Shown: positions 56,398 to 64,000 of the stretch, piece after piece | Position numbering within the stretch: position 1 is the first letter of the stretch | Layout: every line of letters starts with the position of its first letter | Assembly (NCBI RefSeq): GCF_015689335.1 | Contig: NZ_CP065053.1 | Coordinates: 1,798,001-1,862,000 of the forward strand | Length of the DNA: 64,000 bases | Reading direction: 5' to 3' | From: Massilia antarctica | GTDB taxonomy: Bacteria > Pseudomonadota > Gammaproteobacteria > Burkholderiales > Burkholderiaceae_D | Program-made: the position numbers and the translations under genes | The notes under the pieces: model-generated | What the model was told of the DNA's origin: nothing | Seen by the model: the letters and a program-made list of their open reading frames with translations, nothing else | The model's database searches: none

Positions 56398-57726
56398 TTA
56401 TTTCAGGCAGGTGGGCGTGATCTTCTTCTCGGCCGCGTAGGCGCTCGACGATTCCTCGACCAGCTTGCGCGTGAGGGCCTTGTCGCCCACCACCCAGTTC
56501 GGCGTGATGGCGATCCACTTCTTGCCATCCCACTGCTGGACTTTGACCGCGCCCGAGCCTTCGTGGTCGTCGCAGCTGGTTTTCACGGTCGGGAACATGC
56601 CGAAGGCACCCAGCGCTTTCTGGCGCGCTTCGTCCACGTTCAGGTTTTCCAGGCCCCAGCGAATCTGCTCGCCGGTCATGGTCTTGCCCTTGCCGAATTT
56701 GTCCTGCGCCACGCGGATCGCCTCGACCCACAGGATGCCGGCGGTCAGGCCGCGCATGTGGTACACCGAACCGATACGCGACTGGTCTGCCAGGTTGCCC
56801 TTGCCGGGCGCGTAGACCTTCTTGCGGATCTCGTCGATCAGCGGATAGTTACCCGGCGTGTTGAAGGTCATCGAGGTGTAGCCCTTGGCCGCATCGCCCG
56901 ACGGGATCATGTCTTCCTCCGAACCGGCCCACCACACGCCCAGCATTTTCTCGCGCGGGAAGCCGTTGCGCTGCGCGGTCTTGATCGCGACCGAATTCAT
57001 CACGCCCCAGCCCCACAGGATCACGTGGTCCGGCTTGGCCTGGCGGATTTGCAGCCACTGCGACTGCTGCTCGCTGCCCGGCGGCGCCACCGCGATCTTG
57101 ATCAACTCGAAGCCGTACTGCTTGGCCTGCGCTTCCAGTACCGGCAGCGGTTCCTTGCCGAAGGCCGAGTCGTGGTACAGGTGGACGATCTTTTTGCCTT
57201 TCAGCTTGTCGTAGCCGCCATCCTTGTCGGCCAGGTACTTGATCATCGCCGCGGCCTGGTTCCAGTAACTGGTAATGAGCGGGAACACGTACGGGAACAC
57301 CTTGCCGTTGGCCGCGTCCGAGCGCCCGTAGCCGAGGGTGGTCATCGGAATCTTGTCCTGCACCAGCCTATCGAGCACGCCGTAGGCGATGCCGGTCGAC
57401 AGCGGTTCGACCATGCTGGCGCCGCCGTTCTTGGTTTTCAGCCGTTCGTAGCACTCGATGCCGCGCGACGGGTTGTATTCGGTCTCGCATTCTTCCCACA
57501 GGATCTTGACGCCATTGACACCGCCATTGGCGTTGACCAGGTTGAAGTAATCGATCGCACCGCCGTAAAAGCCCGAACCGCCGGCCGCGTACGGCCCGAC
57601 GCGATAGGACGGCAGCGCGATGAATTGGTCGGCCGCCTGCACCTGGTTGAATGCGCCGATCAGGGTGGCGCACAGCAGCAGGTTCTTGAATGCAAGGCTC
57701 TTCATCTTATGTTTTACGTGATTCAT
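56398..57726 (-). CDS. Periplasmic substrate-binding protein of a Liv-type ABC transporter
   Basis: The 442-residue protein has a signal peptide ending NQVQA-ADQF, then a type I periplasmic binding fold: LPSYRVGPYAAGGSGFYGGA, GVKILWEECETEYNPSRGIE, and KIVHLYHDSAFGKEPLPVLE. GGAG lies upstream of the ATG at 57726. The ligand cannot be read from the sequence; related proteins with nearby CoA ligases are often annotated for branched-chain amino acid transport, but organic acids are equally possible. Confidence 0.9.
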   Translation of the reverse strand: MNHVKHKMKSLAFKNLLLCATLIGAFNQVQAADQFIALPSYRVGPYAAGGSGFYGGAIDYFNLVNANGGVNGVKILWEECETEYNPSRGIECYERLKTKNGGASMVEPLSTGIAYGVLDRLVQDKIPMTTLGYGRSDAANGKVFPYVFPLITSYWNQAAAMIKYLADKDGGYDKLKGKKIVHLYHDSAFGKEPLPVLEAQAKQYGFELIKIAVAPPGSEQQSQWLQIRQAKPDHVILWGWGVMNSVAIKTAQRNGFPREKMLGVWWAGSEEDMIPSGDAAKGYTSMTFNTPGNYPLIDEIRKKVYAPGKGNLADQSRIGSVYHMRGLTAGILWVEAIRVAQDKFGKGKTMTGEQIRWGLENLNVDEARQKALGAFGMFPTVKTSCDDHEGSGAVKVQQWDGKKWIAITPNWVVGDKALTRKLVEESSSAYAAEKKITPTCLK

Positions 57727-57747
57727 TGTGGTCTCCGGAAGAATGCG

Positions 57748-58806
57748 TTAGTGCGGGAACGGCCAAAGCCGCAGTTTTTCTTTACCTACTTGCCACAGGC
57801 GCGCAAGGCCATGCGGCTCCACGATCAGAAAAAAGATAATCAAGGCGCCGAACACCATCAACTCCAGGTTCGACGCCACCGAGGTTGGCAGCGACAGGCC
57901 GTGCGCCAGGATATTCAGGAAAACCGGCAGCAGCACGATGAAGGCCGCGCCAAGAAAGGAACCGAGCACCGAGCCGACCCCGCCGATGATGATCATGAAC
58001 AGGATGCGGAACGACAGATCGAGGTTGTACGCCTCCGGTTCGACCGTGCCCAGATAGGCGTAGGCGTACAGCGCGCCGGCCACGCCGCAGTAGAACGAGC
58101 TGACCGCGAACGCCAGCAGCTTGGTGCGCATCGGGCGAAAGCCGATCACTTCGGCCGCCACGTCCATGTCGCGCACCGCCATCCACGAGCGGCCCACGTT
58201 CGAGCGGATCATGTTCTTGGCCAGCAGCGCCATGAGCGCCACGATCGCCAGCACCAGCACGTACTTGCTGGCCGGCGTATCGAACTGGTAGCCGAAGATG
58301 ACGATCTTCTGCGCCGTGATCACGCCCGAGCTGCTGTAATTGGTCAGGTAGGGGATCTTGGTCAGGCACCAGACCACGAAGAACTGGGTGGCCAGGGTCG
58401 ACGCGGCCAGGTAAAAGCCGCGGATGCGCAGCGACGGCAGGCCGAAGGCGATGCCCACCATGGCCGCGCACAGGCCGCCCAGCACGAAGGCGAGCAGCAT
58501 CGGAACGCCGGGCAGGCGCGCGATGAAGTTAAACGAGGCGAACGCGCCCACCGCCATGAAGGCGGCGGTGCCGAGCGAGAGCTGGCCGCAATAGCCGGTG
58601 AGGATGTTCAGGCCCAGCGCGGCCAGCGAAAAAATCAGGAAGGGAATCAGGATCGCCGACAGCATGTAGGGCGAGGCGAACAGCGGCACGACGGCCAGCG
58701 CCAGCACCAGCAGGCCGGCCAGCGCGATGCGGTCCTGGCGGATCGGGAAGATCTGGCCGTCCGACTGGTAGGTGGTCTTGAATTGTCCGGCTTCGCGGTA
58801 AAACAT
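57748..58806 (-). CDS. livM: ABC transporter permease, LivM type
   Basis: The 352-residue inner-membrane permease has about ten hydrophobic segments and the LivM signature AALGLNILTGYCGQLSLGTA, LRIRGFYLAASTLATQFF, and IIGGVGSVLGSFLGAAFIV. The start is one base after the livH stop. It ends with a basic cytoplasmic tail. Confidence 0.93.
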   Translation of the reverse strand: MFYREAGQFKTTYQSDGQIFPIRQDRIALAGLLVLALAVVPLFASPYMLSAILIPFLIFSLAALGLNILTGYCGQLSLGTAAFMAVGAFASFNFIARLPGVPMLLAFVLGGLCAAMVGIAFGLPSLRIRGFYLAASTLATQFFVVWCLTKIPYLTNYSSSGVITAQKIVIFGYQFDTPASKYVLVLAIVALMALLAKNMIRSNVGRSWMAVRDMDVAAEVIGFRPMRTKLLAFAVSSFYCGVAGALYAYAYLGTVEPEAYNLDLSFRILFMIIIGGVGSVLGSFLGAAFIVLLPVFLNILAHGLSLPTSVASNLELMVFGALIIFFLIVEPHGLARLWQVGKEKLRLWPFPH

Positions 58807-58807
58807 A

Positions 58808-59704
58808 TCAGATTCTCCGGATGATTTTTTCGCCGAACAGGCCTTCCGGCCGCACCAGCAGGAACAGCAGGGCCAGCACGTACGGGAACCAGCCTTCGAT
58901 GCCGCCGCCGACCATCGGGCCGATGTAGACCTCGGCCAGTTTTTCGGAGGCGCCGATGATCAGGCCACCGACGATGGCGCCGGGAACCGAGGTAAAGCCG
59001 CCCAGGATCAGCACCGGCAGGGCCTTCAGGGCAATGAAGGTCAGCGCGAACTGCACGCCGTTGCGCGCGCCCCATAATAGGCCCGCCACCAGCGCCACCA
59101 GTCCGGCCACGGCCCACACCACGGCCCAGATCTGCTGCAGCGGGATGCCGACGGCGAGTGCGGCCTGATGGTCGTCGGCGACGGCGCGCAGGGCGCGGCC
59201 CACTTTGGTTTTCGAGAACAGCAGCGCGAGCGCGGTGACCAGCACCGCGCAGATGGCGGCGGCGGTCACGTCGAACTGGGAGACGATGATGTTGTAGTGA
59301 TCGAGCAGGAAGGGAATCGGCACGTCCTCGATCGGCAGGTCCAGTTTGTGCACCTGCGATCCCCACAGCAGCTGGGCCAGGCCTTCGATGAAGAAGGCCA
59401 GGCCGATGGTGGCCATGAAGAGGGTGATTTCGGGCTGGTTGACCAGCGGGCGCAGGACGATCCGTTCGATGGCCAGGCCGAGCGCGATCATCACCACGAT
59501 GGTGAGCGGGATGGCGAGCCAGATCGAGACGCCGAATTTGTCGATGATGCCGACGCAGGTGAGGGCTGCGAAGAACACCATCGCGCCCTGGGCGAAGTTG
59601 AACACGCCCGAGGCTTTGTAGATCAGGACGAAACCGATGGCGACCAGCGCGTACATGACGCCGGAGAGCAGGCCGCCGATCAGGACTTCAAAGAAAAAAT
59701 TCAT
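58808..59704 (-). CDS. livH: ABC transporter permease, LivH type
   Basis: The 298-residue membrane protein has the LivH pattern: LIGGLLSGVMYALVAIGFVL, IYKASGVFNFAQGAMV, and ILGGFTSVPGAIVGGLIIGA. It pairs with LivM to form the channel. One base separates it from livM. A REP-like repeat lies between it and livG on the upstream side. Confidence 0.94.
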   Translation of the reverse strand: MNFFFEVLIGGLLSGVMYALVAIGFVLIYKASGVFNFAQGAMVFFAALTCVGIIDKFGVSIWLAIPLTIVVMIALGLAIERIVLRPLVNQPEITLFMATIGLAFFIEGLAQLLWGSQVHKLDLPIEDVPIPFLLDHYNIIVSQFDVTAAAICAVLVTALALLFSKTKVGRALRAVADDHQAALAVGIPLQQIWAVVWAVAGLVALVAGLLWGARNGVQFALTFIALKALPVLILGGFTSVPGAIVGGLIIGASEKLAEVYIGPMVGGGIEGWFPYVLALLFLLVRPEGLFGEKIIRRI

Positions 59705-59768
59705 GGTGTACCCTTAACACTGACTCCGTCGTTCCCGTACAGGCCCGCTTGGCCATTGACCTTAAAGC

Positions 59769-59857
59769 CGTCGTTCCCGCGCAGGCGGGAACCCAAGTTC
59801 CTCGATCTGCCGTTGGCTGCGCCACGAACTTGGGTTCCCGCCTGCGCGGGAACGACG
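59769..59857. repeat. REP-like inverted repeat, copy 4 (canonical)
   Basis: Two perfect 31-bp inverted arms, 59769-59799 and 59827-59857, surround a 27-base spacer, the same geometry as copy 2. A partial third arm occurs at about 59727. It sits inside the operon between livG and livH, where it could affect mRNA decay or termination. Confidence 0.92.
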
Positions 59858-59894
59858 GTGTAGGATGGCGAGCGCTGTAGTGCTTCGCGCGGCC

Positions 59895-60731
59895 TCAATG
59901 CGCCACCCCCAAATACGCATTAATCACATCCTGATTACCGCGCACCTCATCCGGCGTCCCATCCCCGATCTTCTTGCCGTAATCGAGCACCACCACGCGG
60001 TCCGAAATATCCATCACCACGCCCATGTCATGCTCGATCAGCACGATAGTGGTCCCGAACTGGTCGTTCACGTCCAGGATGAAGCGGCACATGTCCTGCT
60101 TCTCCTCCACGTTCATCCCCGCCATCGGTTCATCGAGCAGCAGAATATCGGGTTCCGCCGCCAGCGCGCGGCCCAGCTCCACCCGCTTTTGCAGCCCGTA
60201 CGGCAGCCGCCCCACCGGCGTCTTGCGGATCGCCTGGATCTCCAGGAAATCGATGATCTCTTCCGCCTTTTCGCGGTGCGCCATTTCCTCGCGCCGCGCC
60301 GGCCCCCAGTACAGGGCCTGCATCAGGAAATTCGACTTCATCTTCAGGTTCCGGCCCGTCATGATGTTGTCCAGTACCGTCATCCCCTTGAACAGCGCGA
60401 TGTTCTGGAAGGTGCGCGCAATGCCCGCCTTGGCCGCGCTGTAGCAATCCATGTTCTTGCGGTGCTCCCCGCGCAGCACGATCTCGCCCTGCTGCGGGCG
60501 GTACACGCCGTTGATCACGTTGAGCATCGAACTTTTTCCGGCACCATTGGGCCCGATGATCGCGCGGATTTCGTGCTGCCTGACGTTGAACGAGATATCG
60601 GTCAGCGCCTTGACCCCGCCGAACGACAGCGAGATGTTGTTCAGGTCAAGGATCACCGGCCCGATCTTGCGCGTCGATCCCTTCGTCCCTGGTTCATTGT
60701 CCGTTGGTTCCTTGAGTTCATTCATGTTCAT
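59895..60731 (-). CDS. livG: ABC transporter ATP-binding protein, LivG type
   Basis: The 278-residue ATPase has Walker A GPNGAGKSSM, the LivG signature IARTFQNIALFKGMTVLDNI, LPYGLQKRVELGRALA, Walker B LLLDEPMAGMN and the LIEHDMGVVMDISDRVVVLD segment. I use the ATG at 60731, about 10 bases after GAGGAG. It follows the acyl-CoA ligase gene by 13 bases. Confidence 0.93.
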   Translation of the reverse strand: MNMNELKEPTDNEPGTKGSTRKIGPVILDLNNISLSFGGVKALTDISFNVRQHEIRAIIGPNGAGKSSMLNVINGVYRPQQGEIVLRGEHRKNMDCYSAAKAGIARTFQNIALFKGMTVLDNIMTGRNLKMKSNFLMQALYWGPARREEMAHREKAEEIIDFLEIQAIRKTPVGRLPYGLQKRVELGRALAAEPDILLLDEPMAGMNVEEKQDMCRFILDVNDQFGTTIVLIEHDMGVVMDISDRVVVLDYGKKIGDGTPDEVRGNQDVINAYLGVAH

Positions 60732-60744
60732 CGCAACGCGCTCC

Positions 60745-62700
60745 TCACGCAGCCTTCTCCATGACGGGATAGGTGGTAGCCCCGCAGATGCGCAAATCGG
60801 CGCTGACCAATCCCACCCGGCCATCTTCAAACTTGACCTGGGTACTGATGAACTGACTGGCTTTGTCGGTGTACAGCGCGTCGATCAGCACCGCGTATTT
60901 GTCGGCGATGAATTTGCGCCGCACTTTGCGCGTGCGCGTCAACTCATCGTCGTCCGGATCGAGCTCCTTGTGCAGGATCAGGAAGCGGTGGATCTGGGTC
61001 GCGCCCATCAGCGCTTCGCCGGCCAGGTCGGCATTGACCTTTTCCACGCAGTCGCGTATCAGGTCGTAGGTGGTGCAGTGCGCGGCCAGGTCGGTGTAGC
61101 CGGCGTAGGCGATGTTGCGCCGCTCGGCCCAGTTGCCGACCGCTTCCATGTCGATATTGATGAAGGCGCACACCTGGCTGCGCGTATCGCCAAAGGCGAC
61201 CGCTTCCTTGATAAACGGGAAAAACTTCAGTTTGTTCTCGATGTAGTTGGGCGCGAAGATCGCGCCGCAGGTCATCTTGCCCACATCGGCCGCGCGGTCG
61301 ATGATCTTCAGGTGGCCTTCGCTATCGAACATGCCGGCGTCGCCCGTGTGGAAGTAGCCGTCGGCGTCGATCACCTCGGCGGTCGCATCGTCGCGCTTGA
61401 AGTAGCCCGCCATGGTCGCTGCCGACTTGACCAGCACCTCGCCGCTGGCGGCAATCCTTACCTCGACGCCGGGCGCCGGCAGGCCGACGCTGTCGAACTT
61501 GATGTTCCCGTCCGGTTGCAGGCACACGTAGGCGCAGGTTTCGGTGGAGCCGTACAGCTGCTTCAGATTGACCCCGATCGAGCGGTAGAAGCGGAACAGG
61601 TCCGGCCCGATCGCCGCGCCGGCGGTGTAGGCCACGCGCACGCGCGACAGTCCGAGCACGTTTTTCAGCGGGCCATAGACCAGCAGGTGGCCGAGCGCAT
61701 ACGCCGCGCGGTCGAACGCCGGCACCGGCTTGCCGTCCAGGATATCGGCGCCGCAGCGTTTGGCCACGTCCATGAAGTGGTGGAACATCCTGCGCTTGAT
61801 CGAGCCCGCGTCTTCCATCCGGATCATCACGGTGGTGAGCATGTTCTCGAACACGCGTGGCGGCGCAAAGTAATAGGTCGGGCCGATTTCGCGCAGATCG
61901 GTCAGCACCGTGTCGCCCGACTCCGGGCAGTTGACCGTGAAGCCGGCCACCATCGCCTGCGCCAGCGAGAACAGGCAGTCGCCCACCCACGCCATGGGCA
62001 GGTAGGACAGGATGTCTTCGCGGTCGGTCAGCTTGTCGAAGCCAACCCCGCCCACGCCGGCCGCCAACAGCGCGGCATGCGACTGGCATACGCCCTTCGG
62101 TTTGCCGGTGGTGCCGGAGGTGTACAGGATGATCGCAATATCGCTGCCGCTGCCGGCGGCAACCGCCGCCTCGAACGCTCCGGGGTGCGCCTGGTCCCAT
62201 GCGCGGCCCAGTGCCTGCAAGGCCGTCAACGAGGTCAGGGCGGCCTGCTTATAGTGGCGCATGCCGCGTTCGTCGTCGAAGACGATGTGGCGCACCTGCG
62301 GGCACAGTGCTTGCAGTTCGAGCAGCTTGTCGACCTGCTCCTGGTCTTCGACGATGGCAAAGCCGATCCCGGCGTCGTTCAATACGTAGGCCATGTCGGC
62401 CGCCGGTGCGTCCTGGTAGAGCGGTACCGGCACCCCGCCCAGGCACTGCGCGGCGAGCATGGCCCAGTACAGGCGCGGGCGGTTGTCGCCGATGATGGCC
62501 AGGTTCATCCCGCGCGTGAAACCGAGCGAGGCCAGGCCGCAGGCCAGGGCGCGCACCTCGGCATTCACCTCCAGCCAATTCCAGGTCTGCCAGATGCCCA
62601 GGTGCTTTTCGCGGAAGGCGGGGCGCTGCGGGCGAGTCTGGGCGTGCGCCAGCAGCCGCCGCGGGAAAGTCTGCAATTGCGAGCCATCGGATATCGTCAC
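60745..62700 (-). CDS. AMP-binding long-chain acyl-CoA ligase-like protein
   Basis: The 651-residue protein is an adenylate-forming acyl-CoA synthetase: the P-loop IILYTSGTTGKPKGVCQSHA, YGSTETCAYVC, and YFHTGDAGMFDSEGHLKIID with the ATP-contact Asp. It resembles long-chain (FadD15-type) ligases. A GTG start at 62700 (MTISDGSQLQ) with GGGGAC upstream is chosen; the frame is open 50 codons further but that part is Arg-rich and unlike the family. It is first in the operon with livGHM, the binding protein and livF, and divergent from the Crp/Fnr regulator. Confidence 0.9.
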   Translation of the reverse strand: MTISDGSQLQTFPRRLLAHAQTRPQRPAFREKHLGIWQTWNWLEVNAEVRALACGLASLGFTRGMNLAIIGDNRPRLYWAMLAAQCLGGVPVPLYQDAPAADMAYVLNDAGIGFAIVEDQEQVDKLLELQALCPQVRHIVFDDERGMRHYKQAALTSLTALQALGRAWDQAHPGAFEAAVAAGSGSDIAIILYTSGTTGKPKGVCQSHAALLAAGVGGVGFDKLTDREDILSYLPMAWVGDCLFSLAQAMVAGFTVNCPESGDTVLTDLREIGPTYYFAPPRVFENMLTTVMIRMEDAGSIKRRMFHHFMDVAKRCGADILDGKPVPAFDRAAYALGHLLVYGPLKNVLGLSRVRVAYTAGAAIGPDLFRFYRSIGVNLKQLYGSTETCAYVCLQPDGNIKFDSVGLPAPGVEVRIAASGEVLVKSAATMAGYFKRDDATAEVIDADGYFHTGDAGMFDSEGHLKIIDRAADVGKMTCGAIFAPNYIENKLKFFPFIKEAVAFGDTRSQVCAFINIDMEAVGNWAERRNIAYAGYTDLAAHCTTYDLIRDCVEKVNADLAGEALMGATQIHRFLILHKELDPDDDELTRTRKVRRKFIADKYAVLIDALYTDKASQFISTQVKFEDGRVGLVSADLRICGATTYPVMEKAA

Positions 62701-62799
62701 CAGCGTCCCCTTTTGTTTGTCCGGCCCCCTCCCGCGAGTGCAAATGCGGGGGTGGCGCGCTTTTTGTGTGATGATATTAGCTCGCGTTGGGCGAGCAGG

Positions 62800-62817
62800 T
62801 TGTCTTTTGGATGACAA
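62800..62817. promoter_or_regulatory. Candidate Crp/Fnr-type operator
   Basis: TTGTC and GACAA form an inverted repeat around eight bases in the short gap between the acyl-CoA ligase and the divergent Crp/Fnr gene. A second palindrome GCTCGC-GTTGG-GCGAGC overlaps 62780-62796. Neither is a consensus CRP or FNR site. Confidence 0.3.
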
Positions 62818-62857
62818 TTGCCGCCCTAATTCGCGATTTTCGATGTTGCGGCGCACA

Positions 62858-63544
62858 ATGACAAACCAGACACAGACATTAATAGATCACCTGCGCTCGA
62901 CCATATGGGCCCGCACCCTCACCAGCGCCGAGATGATCCGGGTCGAAGCCGACTGCTTCGAGCAGTTCGTGCCCAAGGGCGGCTTCGTATGCCGCAAGGG
63001 TGAGGCGCTGGACAACTGGGTCGGCATTATCGAGGGCCTGGTCAAGATCAACAATTTTTCGCCGTCCGGTAAAAACGTCACCTTCGCCGGCGTGCCCACC
63101 GGCGGCTGGTTCGGCGAAGGCTCGCTGCTCAAGGACCAGACCCGCAAATACGATGTGATGGCGCTGCGCGATACGCGCGTGGCGCGCATGCCGCGCGAAA
63201 CGTTCGAGTGGCTGCTGGAAGTGAGCCTGCCGTTCACGCGCTTCCTGCTGATGCAGCTGAACGAACGCCTGGGCCAGTTCATCGGCCAGGTCGAAAACGA
63301 CCGCATGCTCGATATCGATACCCGCGTGGCGCGCTGCCTGGCCGCCATGTTCAATTCGCACCTGTACCCGGGACTGGAAAAGCTGGTGCAGATTTCGCAG
63401 GAAGAAATCGGCTACCTGTCGGGCGCCTCGCGCCAGCGCGCCAACCAGGCCTTGCAACTGCTGGAGAAGGAAGGGCTGGTAAGGCTCGATTACGGCGGCA
63501 TCCGGGTGCTCGACCTGGAAGGGCTGCGCCACTTCCAGGCATGA
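62858..63544 (+). CDS. Crp/Fnr family transcriptional regulator
   Basis: The 228-residue protein has an N-terminal cyclic-nucleotide-binding-like beta roll (FVPKGGFVCRKGEALDNWVG, GGWFGEGSLLK) and a C-terminal winged HTH, LVQISQEEIGYLSGASRQRA then NQALQLLEKEGLVRL. It lacks the N-terminal cysteines of FNR. The ATG at 62858 is chosen; 62843 is the alternative. By position it likely controls the divergent acyl-CoA ligase/Liv operon. Confidence 0.88.
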   Translation: MTNQTQTLIDHLRSTIWARTLTSAEMIRVEADCFEQFVPKGGFVCRKGEALDNWVGIIEGLVKINNFSPSGKNVTFAGVPTGGWFGEGSLLKDQTRKYDVMALRDTRVARMPRETFEWLLEVSLPFTRFLLMQLNERLGQFIGQVENDRMLDIDTRVARCLAAMFNSHLYPGLEKLVQISQEEIGYLSGASRQRANQALQLLEKEGLVRLDYGGIRVLDLEGLRHFQA

Positions 63545-63611
63545 AGCGCGGACGCACACATGCACACGCCCGGCGCCACGGCAGGGCGCGATAGAGGTAT
63601 CATAAGCCACA

Positions 63612-64000
63612 ATGACATCACCCGATTCAACGCTGCCCATGCCCACTACCACCGCGCGCGATGAGCGCCTCGCGCAGCTGCGCGCCGCCATGCGCAGCGC
63701 GCACGTCGACGCCTGCATCATCCCGTCGTCCGACCCGCACCTGTCCGAATACCTGCCCGGCCGCTGGCAGGGCCGCGAATGGCTGACCGGTTTCACCGGC
63801 TCGGTCGGCACCTTCATCGCCACCGGCGACTTTGCCGGCTGCTGGACCGACGCCCGCTACTGGACCCAGGCCGAGACCGAACTGGCCGGCAGCAGTGTGC
63901 AACTGATGAAAATCCCGTCCGGCGCCAGCCTGCTGCACATCGACTGGCTGGCCGCCAACCTGGCCCTGGGCCAGACGGTGGCGGTGGACGCGCGCGTGCT
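63612..64000 (+). CDS. Aminopeptidase P (M24B) family protein, 3' end outside window
   Basis: From the ATG at 63612 the frame is open to the window edge, giving 129 codons: LAQLRAAMRSAHVDACIIPS, SDPHLSEYLPGRWQGREWLT, GFTGSVGTFIATG and CWTDARYWTQAE. This is the N-terminal creatinase-type domain of aminopeptidase P, which removes an N-terminal residue next to proline. The metal-binding C-terminal domain is outside the window. Confidence 0.88.
   Translation, partial: MTSPDSTLPMPTTTARDERLAQLRAAMRSAHVDACIIPSSDPHLSEYLPGRWQGREWLTGFTGSVGTFIATGDFAGCWTDARYWTQAETELAGSSVQLMKIPSGASLLHIDWLAANLALGQTVAVDARV

Noticed and set aside
45714..59857. REP-like repeats as a CRISPR array
   Set aside because: The copies are dispersed inverted repeats, not a regular array of direct repeats with spacers, and there are no cas genes.

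Overview
The window looks like chromosome from a high-GC betaproteobacterium of the Oxalobacteraceae, most likely the Telluria/Massilia/Duganella group. I infer this from the gene order mnmG-rsmG-parA-parB followed by atpIBEFHAGDC, the argB / HAD nucleotidase / slmA neighbourhood, the liv-type transporter flanked by CoA ligases, and a set of secreted chitinases with long Thr-Pro linkers. No database search was possible, so family names rest on motifs and recall.

Layout. 0-2.8 kb: the tail of an unknown gene, a short-chain dehydrogenase remnant, an iron-type alcohol dehydrogenase and a TauE/SafE permease. 2.75-7.3 kb: three parS-like sites, then mnmG, rsmG, parA and parB (tRNA/rRNA modification plus chromosome segregation). 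7.3-8.75 kb: a complete IS4-family element sitting inside a REP-like palindromic repeat, with a 10-bp target duplication. 9.0-16.2 kb: the full ATP synthase operon from a recognisable sigma70 promoter to an intrinsic terminator. 16.3-18.5 kb: a PobA-like FAD hydroxylase and a divergent TetR regulator, apparently lower in GC. 18.5-23 kb: two secreted metalloproteases (M9 collagenase type, M6 type). 23-37 kb: mixed housekeeping and signalling genes (serine hydrolase, PPK2, HD-GYP, glutathione peroxidase, rhodanese/FtrA, PabBC fusion, SlmA, nucleotidase, TraB/GumN, tRNA-Thr, ArgB).

37.3-40.3 kb is the most accessory-looking stretch: small unfamiliar genes, two DUF29 paralogues (one frameshifted in a C run) and a two-gene minus-strand unit whose second gene is frameshifted in a GC dinucleotide run. 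40.3-45.7 kb: a PHB-depolymerase-like esterase with a CopG protein, then a compact plus-strand operon (VOC, thioesterase, DUF1289, membrane protein, MBL hydrolase) and a nitronate monooxygenase. 45.8-52.7 kb: a chitinolytic cluster of one GH19 and two GH18 enzymes. All three are predicted lipoproteins with the same N-terminal CBM5/12 plus (TP)n linker, and a JmjC/cupin-like protein lies among them. 53-62.7 kb: hpt, then a minus-strand operon with an AMP-binding acyl-CoA ligase, LivG/H/M, a periplasmic binding protein, LivF, an MmcQ/YjbR protein and a PaaK-like CoA ligase. A Crp/Fnr regulator is divergent from it. The window ends inside an aminopeptidase P gene.

Taken together the genes suggest a soil or aquatic polymer degrader: secreted chitinases and proteases release nutrients, and a transporter coupled to CoA ligases probably takes up and activates an organic acid. 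Four copies of a REP-like inverted repeat are scattered between operons. The points most worth checking are the adjacent frameshifts in the 37-40 kb island, the ATG-TGA start of the hydroxylase, the shared modular N-termini of unrelated chitinase families, and the repeat arrays around the par locus.
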